Below are positions 19,815 to 27,885 of a stretch of 46,787 nt of DNA, one piece after another. How positions within the stretch are numbered: the stretch's first letter is position 1; the number at the start of each line of letters is the position of its first letter. The stretch is from Alphaproteobacteria bacterium (lineage in GTDB: Bacteria; Pseudomonadota; Alphaproteobacteria; Micropepsales; Micropepsaceae). The stretch spans positions 1 through 46,787 of the forward strand of contig JAGWZW010000019.1 in NCBI GenBank assembly GCA_018971835.1, given 5' to 3'. Both the position numbers and the translations under genes were made by a program. Below the pieces are notes generated by a model. The model made no database searches, had not been told where the DNA came from, and saw only the letters and a list, made by a program, of their open reading frames with translations.

Positions 19815-20243
19815 ATGCTCCCTAACCCTCAATCCATGAGGGGATCCGCTTTCCGAAACGCCAGACTGACGGCGTTCCAGTTCGCGCTGGTCGCGATGCT
19901 GATGCGCGCGTTGATTCCGGCCGGCTGGATGCCCGGTCCGGCCGGCACCGGCGGGCACAGCTCTCTCATCATCTGCACCGGACAGGGCCTGACGGCGATT
20001 ACCATCAACCCGGACGGCACGCCGGCCAAGCAGGCGCCCGACGGTCATCACCGTAGCCAACACGACCACGACGTCTGCCCCTTTGCCGCCGCCGCTCATC
20101 TGGCGCCCCCGGCATTTGACACGGCGCTGACCGGGCTGCCCTCCGCCGTTGTTGGCGTCTCTGCGCTGGCGAAAGACGGCATTCTTCGCGCCGCCGTCCT
20201 CGCCCGCAGCCATCCGCCGCGCGCCCCGCCAAACCTCGCCTGA
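19815..20243 (+). CDS. DUF2946 family protein of a copper-uptake cassette
   Basis: A 142-residue small membrane or exported protein with an N-terminal hydrophobic segment (LTAFQFALVAMLMRALIPAGWMP). Then come SLIICTGQG, a His-rich patch (HHRSQHDHD) and CPFAAAAHLAPP near the middle, and the RSHPPRAPP tail. These features match DUF2946 proteins, which often accompany TonB-dependent metal receptors. The His-rich patch suggests metal contact (inference). Start at ATG 19815 is uncertain. The receptor gene begins 71 bp downstream. Confidence 0.78.
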   Translation: MLPNPQSMRGSAFRNARLTAFQFALVAMLMRALIPAGWMPGPAGTGGHSSLIICTGQGLTAITINPDGTPAKQAPDGHHRSQHDHDVCPFAAAAHLAPPAFDTALTGLPSAVVGVSALAKDGILRAAVLARSHPPRAPPNLA

Positions 20244-20260
20244 ACCAGCAACCTGATCGC

Positions 20261-20286
20261 GCGCGTGCGGCGCATGCCGCGCGCGC
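20261..20286. repeat. Strong GC hairpin between the DUF2946 and receptor genes
   Basis: Arms 20261-20271 and 20276-20286 pair over 11 positions (one G-U) around the tetraloop GCAT. It lies 17 bp after the DUF2946 stop and 28 bp before the receptor ATG. No T tract follows. It could attenuate transcription, protect the mRNA end or simply reflect GC bias. Confidence 0.55.
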
Positions 20287-20314
20287 CTTCCTGCTTGTTC
20301 CCATGTGAGGCATC

Positions 20315-22462
20315 ATGTCCATTCGCAAACATGCGCGCCGTGTCGCGCACCTTTCTGCCCTGCTGCTGGCGAGTACCGCGCCCGGTGCCATCGCCCAAAC
20401 TGCAACGGTCCTTCCGCCCGTCACCATTGCCAATCCGGTATTCCGCGATCCCATAGACGCGCCGCTGACGGCCACGACGCTGAGCGACAGCGAACTGTCC
20501 TCCGCGCGGGTAATGACCAGCGACAGCGCGGCGCTGTTTGGCGGCGTGGCCGGGGTTTCGGCCTACGCGGCCGGTGGCGTCTCCAGCGTGCCGGCGATCC
20601 ACGGCCTCAGCGCCGACCGCGTCAACCTGCTGGTGGATGGCATGACGGTCGGCATCGCCTGCCCCAACGAGATGAATTCGCCGCTCTCCTATGCCGACCC
20701 TGCCCAGGTGGATCGCGCCACGGTGATGGCGGGGATCACGCCGGTGAGCGACGGCGGCGACAGCATCGCGGGCACCATCGAAGTCGAGTCTCCGCCGCCG
20801 GTGTTTTCGAAAATCGACGCAGTTGAGATGAGCGGACGGGCTTCGGCCTTCTACCGCAGCAACGCGGACAGCGTGGGCGGCTCGCTCACCGTCACTGTTG
20901 CGGGAGAGAATCTCAGTCTCGCCTATAACGGCACCGCGGTGGCGGCCGGCGACTATGCGGGCGGCGGACATGACGGCAAAGTGCGCTCCAGCGAATATGA
21001 AGCCGCCAACCATGCGCTGACGCTGGCCTGGCGCGCCGGCACCAACCTCTTCGTGCTGGCAGCGGGACAGCAATACATCCCGCGCGAAGGCTATCCCAAC
21101 CAGCCGATGGACCTGCTCTTCAATCGCTCGCACTTCGTGAACGGCCGCTATGAAGGCGCCTTCCGCTGGGGCACATTCGAAGCTCGTGCCTATTGGCAAG
21201 GTGTGCGCCACTATATGAATTTTCTGGCCGACAAGGGCGGTACGGCGGCGGGCGGCATGCCGATGGATACCAAGTCTGAAAACTTTGGCTATGCGTTCAA
21301 GGCGACAGTGTTTCTCGGCGCAGCCGATACGCTGAAGATTGGCAACGCCTTTGTCCGCTTCACACTCGACGATTGGTGGCCGCCCGTGCCCATGAACGTG
21401 ATGATGGGCCCGAACGCCTATTGGAACATCGACAGCGGCAGGCGAGCGCGGCTGGGCACCTATGCTGAATGGCAGCGCAAATGGACCGGCAATTGGACCA
21501 CGCTGCTCGGCGTGCGCAGCGACGTGGTGTGGGCGGACACCGGCGACGTCCAGCCCTATTCATGGACAGGCATGATGAACATGGCCGATGCGGCGGCCGC
21601 CGGCGCATTCAATGCTCTGCCGCATGGCAAGACTGACAGCGACTTCGACCTGACGGCGCTGGCGCGCTACGCGCCCGACGCCGATGCCACTTACGAGTTC
21701 GGCTATGCCCGCAAGATGCGCGCACCGACGCTCTATGAACGCTATGCCTGGGGACGCGGAGCCATGTCGAGCCGCATGGTCGGCTGGTTCGGCGATGGCA
21801 ACGGTTATGTCGGCAATCTGGCGCTCAAGCCCGAAACCGCGCACACCCTAAGCGCCACGGCGGACTGGACCGGCGGCGGCACCGTGCCGTGGGAAGTGAG
21901 GTTCTCACCCTACTACACCCGCATCGAGAATTACATAGGCGTGAACTATCTGAAGACGCTGTCGGCCACTTCGGTGCAGCTCCAGTTCGACAACCATGAA
22001 GCCGAGCTTTACGGTGCCGATCTCAATGCCGCACTCAGGCTGTGGGATGGCTCCAACATGGGCACAGGCACGGTCAGACTGACCGCAAGTTGGGTGAAAA
22101 GCCGCGAGCTGACCACGCGCGACAATCTTTATCACGAAATGCCGTTCAACACGCGCCTCACCTTTGAAGAAAAGCAGGGGGCCTGGTCCGGCGCGGCTGA
22201 GCTTGTCGCCGTGGCCGGCAAGACCGCCGTTAGCACCATGCAAAACGAACCAAAAACCGGAAGCTACGCCCTGCTCAATCTGCAAGGCAGCTACACCTGG
22301 AACGCCCTGCGCTTCGATGCCGGGATCGGCAATGTGTTCGATACGGCCTACGCGCTGCCCCTCGGCGGCGTTTCGCTCGGCGACTATCAGGCGACGGGCG
22401 TGCTCCGGCCGGTGCCGGGCATGGGCCGAAGCGTCAACATCGCGATCACGGCCAGCCTGTGA
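20315..22462 (+). CDS. TonB-dependent outer-membrane copper receptor, OprC-like
   Basis: A 715-residue receptor with a signal peptide (cleavage near AIAQ, residue 28), a plug domain and a 22-strand-type barrel. Plug motifs VSSVPAIHGLSADRVNLLVDGM and VDRATVMAGITPVSDGGDSIAGTI are present. The copper site described for Pseudomonas OprC, CxxxM plus HxM, appears as CPNEM (C116, M120) and HYM (H299, M301), which strongly suggests copper uptake. ATG 20315 has GAGG 6 nt upstream. The TonB-like gene overlaps its stop codon, so receptor and energiser are coupled. Confidence 0.92.
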   Translation: MSIRKHARRVAHLSALLLASTAPGAIAQTATVLPPVTIANPVFRDPIDAPLTATTLSDSELSSARVMTSDSAALFGGVAGVSAYAAGGVSSVPAIHGLSADRVNLLVDGMTVGIACPNEMNSPLSYADPAQVDRATVMAGITPVSDGGDSIAGTIEVESPPPVFSKIDAVEMSGRASAFYRSNADSVGGSLTVTVAGENLSLAYNGTAVAAGDYAGGGHDGKVRSSEYEAANHALTLAWRAGTNLFVLAAGQQYIPREGYPNQPMDLLFNRSHFVNGRYEGAFRWGTFEARAYWQGVRHYMNFLADKGGTAAGGMPMDTKSENFGYAFKATVFLGAADTLKIGNAFVRFTLDDWWPPVPMNVMMGPNAYWNIDSGRRARLGTYAEWQRKWTGNWTTLLGVRSDVVWADTGDVQPYSWTGMMNMADAAAAGAFNALPHGKTDSDFDLTALARYAPDADATYEFGYARKMRAPTLYERYAWGRGAMSSRMVGWFGDGNGYVGNLALKPETAHTLSATADWTGGGTVPWEVRFSPYYTRIENYIGVNYLKTLSATSVQLQFDNHEAELYGADLNAALRLWDGSNMGTGTVRLTASWVKSRELTTRDNLYHEMPFNTRLTFEEKQGAWSGAAELVAVAGKTAVSTMQNEPKTGSYALLNLQGSYTWNALRFDAGIGNVFDTAYALPLGGVSLGDYQATGVLRPVPGMGRSVNIAITASL

Positions 22463-23076
22463 TACGTGCGGCGCGGGATGGCGGGCCAAGCCACGCGCCA
22501 TCCTGGCCGGCTCTTGCGGCGGCGCTGGCACTTCATGCCGCATTCGTTATGGCCCTGCTCGACACGGACCGGGCCCTTCCGCTCGCGGGCGAACACGAAG
22601 GGCTCATCACGATCCAGCTTTTCGCGCCGCCGCGCCAAGCACTTGCGGTAAGGCCCGCACCGCAAAGACCGCACAAACGGCGGCAGATACAAGCCCCATC
22701 GCGCAAGTCCACGCCAGCGCCGCCAGCGGCCAATGCAGCGCAACTGGCGCCGGCTGTCGCTCTGGCCGCGCCGCAAACCGTGCCGTCTGCCGGAACGCAT
22801 GATCAAATCAAGCGCCACTATGCAGCGCTTATCTGGCAGCACATTGCCGCACGCAAGCGCCCCGTCGCGCACGCGCCGGCAAATGTCACAATCACCTTTT
22901 CGCTATCCCAAAGCGGTGCGCTGCTTTCGCTGGCCGTCACCCAATCAAGTGGCGATGTCATGGTTGACGCGATGGCACTGGCGACGGTCAGAGCCGCCTC
23001 ACCCTTGCCGCCGGCGCCAGCAGAGCTGACAGCGCGCGATCTTGTTTTCGTAATTCCCTTCGAGTTTGGACGCTGA
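22459..23076 (+). CDS. TonB-like energy transducer dedicated to the copper receptor
   Basis: A 205-residue protein. One N-terminal membrane helix (about 15-36), a Pro/Lys/Arg-rich periplasmic spacer (62-110) and a C-terminal TonB-type domain (VTITFSLSQSGALLSLAVTQSSG, DAMALATVRAASPLPPAP, FVIPFEFGR) follow in order. Start is GTG 22459, overlapping the receptor stop in GTGA. No exbB or exbD gene accompanies it. Its stop abuts the stop of the convergent SEL1 gene. Confidence 0.88.
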   Translation: MIRAARDGGPSHAPSWPALAAALALHAAFVMALLDTDRALPLAGEHEGLITIQLFAPPRQALAVRPAPQRPHKRRQIQAPSRKSTPAPPAANAAQLAPAVALAAPQTVPSAGTHDQIKRHYAALIWQHIAARKRPVAHAPANVTITFSLSQSGALLSLAVTQSSGDVMVDAMALATVRAASPLPPAPAELTARDLVFVIPFEFGR

Positions 23077-24954
23077 TCAGCGCGGTGGCGTCAGCATAGC
23101 CACCGCCGTCACGGTTGGCGCGATGTTGGCCACGACCTTCGGCGTCGCCGGCACAAAGGCCGCGGCGGCCTTCTGGGCCGCCTCTACGTCAGACGGCGCA
23201 AGCTGGCTGGCCAATGTGTCGAGTCTCTCCTTCGAGATCGCATCGCCCCGGGCCGCCGCGATTGCATACCAGGTGAATGCGTGGCTGAAGCTTTGCACTA
23301 CGCCATCGCCGCGTTCGTAAAGTACGGCGAGATTGTATTCGGCATCGACAACACCGAGTTTTGCCGCCGCGTCGAACCATTCCCCGCCCTCGGCATAATC
23401 GGGCTCGCCATTCCATCCTTCGGCATAACCGACACCAAGGCGGTACATCGCCTTGGTATTTCCGGCCTCGGCGGCCTTTTCATACCAACGCATGGCCAAC
23501 GCACGGTCTTTCGGAACGCCCAGACCACGCTCGTAGAGCGTCGCCAGCCAGTATTCCGCGACCGGCTCATGCCCATTCGCTGCCACACCCAACCAATAGG
23601 CGGCAGACGGCAGATCGCTCGCCACGCCGTCGCCGTTGAGGAACTTCAGGCCGACGATCAACGCGGCCTTGGGATTGTGCGCCCTGGCGAGCGCCACCAC
23701 GCGCGCATCCGGCGACAGCAGCAACGCCTGCGGCCTTACGGCGGCAACAGCCGGCTCCTGTCCCTTCAGCATGACGCCGGCCGCAAACAACAACACCACC
23801 AGCCCGAGGAGGCTCGTAATCATGCGCATCGTGCGCCGCGAGAGCGACAACACCACCTGCCTGGGGAAGCGGATTACGATCGGTCGGCGGCGCTTTGGTT
23901 TTGCCGCGGCGGCCGCAGCACAGTTTGCCGCACGGCGTGCCGCGTCGAGATAACTTTCTGGACCATGCAAAGCAGGGGGCGGAACATCCGCAACCTCTGC
24001 GCTCTCACTCGGAGCCTGTGGGTTATCGCCATCCTGACCTTCAATTTCCGGCATGACTGGTATGGCGATCGCCGGGCGTTCACTCGCGAAGTTTTCGCGG
24101 CGGACCTCGACCCGGGAAAGGCGGCCGGAAAGGTCGTTTACATAAAGCTGAAGTTCATCCTGATGCCGCTCGTTTTCCTCGACTCGCGTATCGGTGGACT
24201 TGACCGCCGCTTCGACCCGCTCCTCCAGTGTCTTGAAACTATCGTTGGCGGCGGAATGCGCAGCGGTGCTGTCGTACTCCAGCTTTTCCATGCGCGCTTC
24301 GATATCGGCGAGCGTGCGCTCGAACACGCGCAGGCGTCGCTCCAGCCAGGCGTCCACCGGCCGCGCTTCCAGCCGCGCCATGCCCCGTTCGAGTTCGGCA
24401 ATGCTCGCCGCGACGGATTGGTTGTCCTGAACGTTCTGCGGGAGGTATTCAGGGGCATCGCACTCGGACAATTTCAAGCGGCCTGGCCGTGCGGTCGCCG
24501 GCTCCGCGACGGCATCTTCGGGAAAAGCATCCGGCACGTCGTCGGTGTCGGCCGCGAAATCCTGGCCCAAATCCTCGAGCCCGCCCCCCAGCACTACGCC
24601 GATGGCCTGCTCGATCTCTTTGAGCGAAATCCCGGCTGGCGCAACGGCCTCGTCGTTTTGCTCCACATTGCCGTCACCGACTGCCGCCCTCTTCATGAGT
24701 GCAGCCAGTTCCGCCAGACCGTCGGCTACTACGGCCAGTTGCAGTTCGCCGGTGTCCGCAAAATCGGCGCGTACAGTGTCCGACGTGCAGCCGGCCTCTT
24801 CAGCGACGGCGTCCGGCGTCAGGGCATCGGCGCCTGCCCGCTCCGCGACACGCCGCGCCGCCGCAACAATAGCCTTGCGCACCGAATTCGCCTCCAGGTT
24901 GAGGCCGATGCTTTCCACTGCCATCTCCACGCCCGCCTTAGTTGTGTCGTGCAT
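23077..24954 (-). CDS. TetR-like HTH / coiled-coil / TM / SEL1-repeat fusion protein
   Basis: I do not know a characterised protein of this exact design. The 625 residues read in order as follows. A TetR-type DNA-binding domain lies at about 23-82 (SVRKAIVAAARRVAERAGAD, LTPDAVAEEAGCTSDTVRADF). An acidic linker follows, then coiled coil at about 180-285. Next are SYLDAARRAANCAAAAA (334-350), a basic stretch KPKRRR and one membrane helix (about 378-396). SEL1/TPR repeats (427-575; for example AEYWLATLYERGLGVPKDRA) end the chain. The helix implies a cytoplasmic HTH and periplasmic repeats. The rear half resembles PodJ-type polar organisers and other alphaproteobacterial SEL1 proteins. ATG 24954 is preferred over GTG 24963 because AAGGG lies 8 nt upstream. 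The role is unknown; it could be a membrane-tethered regulator. Confidence 0.82.
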   Translation of the reverse strand: MHDTTKAGVEMAVESIGLNLEANSVRKAIVAAARRVAERAGADALTPDAVAEEAGCTSDTVRADFADTGELQLAVVADGLAELAALMKRAAVGDGNVEQNDEAVAPAGISLKEIEQAIGVVLGGGLEDLGQDFAADTDDVPDAFPEDAVAEPATARPGRLKLSECDAPEYLPQNVQDNQSVAASIAELERGMARLEARPVDAWLERRLRVFERTLADIEARMEKLEYDSTAAHSAANDSFKTLEERVEAAVKSTDTRVEENERHQDELQLYVNDLSGRLSRVEVRRENFASERPAIAIPVMPEIEGQDGDNPQAPSESAEVADVPPPALHGPESYLDAARRAANCAAAAAAKPKRRRPIVIRFPRQVVLSLSRRTMRMITSLLGLVVLLFAAGVMLKGQEPAVAAVRPQALLLSPDARVVALARAHNPKAALIVGLKFLNGDGVASDLPSAAYWLGVAANGHEPVAEYWLATLYERGLGVPKDRALAMRWYEKAAEAGNTKAMYRLGVGYAEGWNGEPDYAEGGEWFDAAAKLGVVDAEYNLAVLYERGDGVVQSFSHAFTWYAIAAARGDAISKERLDTLASQLAPSDVEAAQKAAAAFVPATPKVVANIAPTVTAVAMLTPPR

Positions 24955-25041
24955 CGCAAACACCCTTGCCCACCGCCTTGCGACGATAGGGAGAGTATGG
25001 ATTTCAACGGCTTAAGTCGGCGTTAGAGCAATCGATAGGGT

Positions 25042-25061
25042 TTGAAATGAGTTGGTTTCAA
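25042..25061. promoter_or_regulatory. Candidate operator: inverted repeat upstream of the HTH-SEL1 gene
   Basis: TTGAAA-tgagttgg-TTTCAA has perfect 6-bp arms with an 8-bp spacer. It lies 87 bp upstream of the fusion gene start and just past the stop of the preceding gene. Its geometry suits a dimeric TetR-type protein, which the downstream gene may encode. There is no U tract in the direction of transcription, so a terminator is less likely. Confidence 0.35.
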
Positions 25062-25066
25062 TCGCC

Positions 25067-25900
25067 TTAGCGAAGCAACGAGGCACCAAACGCACAGCTC
25101 CACGACAGCGCCAGGCACGTCGCCGCGGTGGCCGCCCCCGTGCGAGCGGGCGGCACCGGGCGCAGTCCCAATGCCGCCACCATTATCGGTGCCGCCGTGG
25201 ACATCAACGTCGCAGGCGCCCGCACTACGGACAGACACGCGGCCAGCGCGACTGCGGCGATCACCGCCAGCGCTACAGCGGCAACGGCGCGCATGGCCGC
25301 ATCTTCACGCAACCGGGAACGCCAAACTCGGTTGGCCCAAATCGGGACGGCGAGAACCGCGGCAAGAGAGAGGGCGGGCATCAGCCGCCATCCCAGCCCT
25401 GGTGGCAAGCGCGTGAGGCCGGCCGCGTTCTGTTGTCCGAGCAACAGGGCGGGAGCGGGGTGATGAGTTAGCGCCAAATACAGCAGCAGCCCTGCCGTAA
25501 TCAACGGCAGAAACATCAAAATCACATAGAGCCCGGCTTGCCGCTGCCGGTCCTCGTGTCCGCCGCCGATCATGAGCGTTGCGGGCAGAAGACTCGCCGC
25601 CAAAAATCCACCCAGCGGATCAATGAGCTGGATTGCCGCCAGCGAACCGCCGAAAACCATGATGCGGCGCGGATCGGCCCGTTCTGCAAAGGCCACGGCA
25701 CTGCACGCCACGGCCAGCACGCCGGCCGCCAACCACAGAGACTGCTCATTCGCCACGGCAAGAATCGGACCGGCCTGCAGAAGTGCCGCAGCTACGAGCA
25801 AGGCCGATACATTCGTCGTGTACCCAGCACGCCACAGCCAGAAAAGGGCGCCTATCGCCAAAAATCCGCCCGGCAGCACTTCGGCAACCAGCATCCGCAT
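25067..25900 (-). CDS. Polytopic membrane protein of unknown function
   Basis: A 277-residue, very hydrophobic protein with about eight or nine predicted membrane helices (for example VLPGGFLAIGALFWLW, LLVAAALLQAGPILAVA, LYVILMFLPLITAGLLLYLAL). I recognise no family. The open frame runs 126 bp further upstream into the glycosyltransferase gene. The ATG at 25898-25900 overlaps that gene's stop as TGATG, the best sign of the real start. The coupling suggests it works with the glycosyltransferase, perhaps in polysaccharide transport (inference only). Confidence 0.7.
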   Translation of the reverse strand: MRMLVAEVLPGGFLAIGALFWLWRAGYTTNVSALLVAAALLQAGPILAVANEQSLWLAAGVLAVACSAVAFAERADPRRIMVFGGSLAAIQLIDPLGGFLAASLLPATLMIGGGHEDRQRQAGLYVILMFLPLITAGLLLYLALTHHPAPALLLGQQNAAGLTRLPPGLGWRLMPALSLAAVLAVPIWANRVWRSRLREDAAMRAVAAVALAVIAAVALAACLSVVRAPATLMSTAAPIMVAALGLRPVPPARTGAATAATCLALSWSCAFGASLLR

Positions 25901-27693
25901 CACATATTTCCCCCAGACACAGAAAAGCCCGCGCTTGCCGGAGCCGGTGCCAGGCGCGTCATGCCGTGGCGCGTTTTGTCCCAGTACATGGGCTGGAGCA
26001 GCAGATGCCAAAGACCGCGATAGCAAGCGGCAGAAACCAATCCCCAGTAGACCGGTGCAGCCAGCCCGTAGGGTGCCAGTTCAAGCCAGCCTCGCCGGCA
26101 GGATCCCACCATCGCAAGGTAGGCGAACAAGGTATTGCCAAAGACAAGCGCCAAGACCGAAACATCGCTGATGGACGACCAGGCGGCTCCGAAACCGGCA
26201 TCGATATCGAATGCCCAACTCATGAGGCACAACAGCCACAGCAGCGGATTGGCGAGGCCGGTGACGAACGTTCCCCCAATAAACAGCTGAAATCCCAGAA
26301 AGCCGCCTAGCCCGGCATGCCGCAAGAGATCGCGAGGGCGGCGCATATGCACCAGCCACGTCTGCATGTAGCCTTTCATCCAGCGCGACCGCTGGTAGAA
26401 CCAGTTGCCGAGTGTGACAGCGGCCTCCTCGAAGGTAGTGGAATCGAGTGTGGCCACAGAAAGCCCCGCCCGCGCCAAACGGATGCCGAGATCGGCATCC
26501 TCGGTCACGTTACAAGGATCCCAACCGGCAATGGCGCGCAGCGCTTCCGTGCGAAAATGATTGGAAGTCCCGCCCAACGGCATCGGAATGCCGAAACGGT
26601 CAAGTCCCGGCAGCAAAAAGTCGAACCACAGCGAATAGTCGAGTGCGAACATCCGCGTCAGCCAGTTCTCGCGCGCGTTGTAAAAGTTCAGGCGGGCCTG
26701 CAGGCAGGCCACCGATTGCGGCCGCGCGCGAAACTGGGCGACCGCCTTGCGCAACTGGTCCGGCTCCGGCCGGTCCTCGGCGTCATAGATCACGGTAAAT
26801 TCGCCACGCACGAAAGCGAGTGCATAATTGGCGGCCTTGGGCTTGGTGCGCGGCAGACCGGGCGGCACATGCAGCACCGCAAAACGAGGATTACTGGCTG
26901 CCGCTTCGGCGGCGGCGATGGTTTCGGCGTCGTCGGCCTCCAGCGCCAGGAGGACTTCGACACGGTTGGCCGGATAATCGAGTGCCGATAGCGCCGCCAT
27001 TAGTCCGGGCAGCATGGCCGCCTCATGATAGAGCGGTACAATGATCGAATAGAGCGGAAGGTCGCTGTCGCAGACCGGCGGTGCAGGCGACGCCTCGTAA
27101 TGGCCGGCGCCGATCCAGACCAGCACCGCCCGGAACAGGGCATTGGCCAAGAATGCTGCTGCCCAGATCAGCGACAGTACCAGGAAAGCTGCCGTCGGCG
27201 CAGCAAGGATGGCTACGCTAGCCCCCAGAACAACTGCCAGGCCGACGCCTAGCTGCCCGGCCGTAGCCCGCCGCCGCGCCGAAAACTCGGGAAATTGTCG
27301 CTCCAGCGTATGAGCCGCCTGCTCGGCAAGCATTCCGGCGAAGCGCTTTTCCAGGGCCCCCAGCAGCCGCCGCCTGTCCATCGGCCAGATGCGGATGCCA
27401 TCACCGTAATGAACTCTCAAACGAGCAAGGTTTTCCGGCGTTTCGTCAGCAGTCGCCACCACCAGCCGGCCCGCCTGCAGACACCAGGGCACGGCAAGAT
27501 TTTGCAAATAGAATTCAATATCACGTTTGGAAAGAAGGTGAATATCTTGTATATATTCATGACAATAGTTCAATATATTGAGTTTTCTAACAGAATATTT
27601 CGCTAAAATACCAAGGTGAAAAAATCTTTGGCTGGTATTTATCCGTCCAAAGCGGAATTTATCAGCACAGGATCCAATAGATATTTTTTCCAT
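25900..27693 (-). CDS. GT2 family processive-type glycosyltransferase with N-terminal MshEN-like domain
   Basis: A 597-residue inner-membrane enzyme. Residues about 50-120 (LLSKRDIEFYLQNLAVPW, RLVVATADETPENLARLRVHYGDGIRIW) resemble the MshEN/GspE N-terminal domain that can bind cyclic di-GMP. Two membrane helices follow (145-195). The GT2 catalytic domain begins at YSIIVPLYHEAAMLPGL and has YDAED (303-307), TEDADLG (397-403) and QRSRW (434-438). Several C-terminal helices close the protein. The design is that of cellulose-synthase-like enzymes and XagB-type proteins. The first 66 codons are AT-rich with rare ATA, TTA and AGA codons, unlike the rest. No ribosome site is seen before ATG 27693. 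Confidence 0.85.
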   Translation of the reverse strand: MEKISIGSCADKFRFGRINTSQRFFHLGILAKYSVRKLNILNYCHEYIQDIHLLSKRDIEFYLQNLAVPWCLQAGRLVVATADETPENLARLRVHYGDGIRIWPMDRRRLLGALEKRFAGMLAEQAAHTLERQFPEFSARRRATAGQLGVGLAVVLGASVAILAAPTAAFLVLSLIWAAAFLANALFRAVLVWIGAGHYEASPAPPVCDSDLPLYSIIVPLYHEAAMLPGLMAALSALDYPANRVEVLLALEADDAETIAAAEAAASNPRFAVLHVPPGLPRTKPKAANYALAFVRGEFTVIYDAEDRPEPDQLRKAVAQFRARPQSVACLQARLNFYNARENWLTRMFALDYSLWFDFLLPGLDRFGIPMPLGGTSNHFRTEALRAIAGWDPCNVTEDADLGIRLARAGLSVATLDSTTFEEAAVTLGNWFYQRSRWMKGYMQTWLVHMRRPRDLLRHAGLGGFLGFQLFIGGTFVTGLANPLLWLLCLMSWAFDIDAGFGAAWSSISDVSVLALVFGNTLFAYLAMVGSCRRGWLELAPYGLAAPVYWGLVSAACYRGLWHLLLQPMYWDKTRHGMTRLAPAPASAGFSVSGGNM

Positions 27694-27885
27694 GAGAATT
27701 CAGTCTTTGCCGTTATGGTATTTGACAAAGAAACTCATCCGCCAGAACGGCAGAGGACATAGAACTGGAGAAAAATGAACGGGCTTCCCCCGAAATTATT
27801 TGTACATATTATCCACAACTTTTCCAAGGCTTAGTAATAAAAAATATCCTCATGAAATCGCCCGCTTTGGTGGCACGGCTCTTCG
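27694..27885. other. AT-rich intergenic region with a perfect DnaA-box sequence
   Basis: This 192-bp region separates the SDR stop from the glycosyltransferase start. With the first codons of the glycosyltransferase it forms a block of about 370 bp that is visibly AT-rich. It contains TTATCCACA at 27809-27817, which is the consensus DnaA box. No gene, hairpin or second DnaA box was seen in it. Confidence 0.4.
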
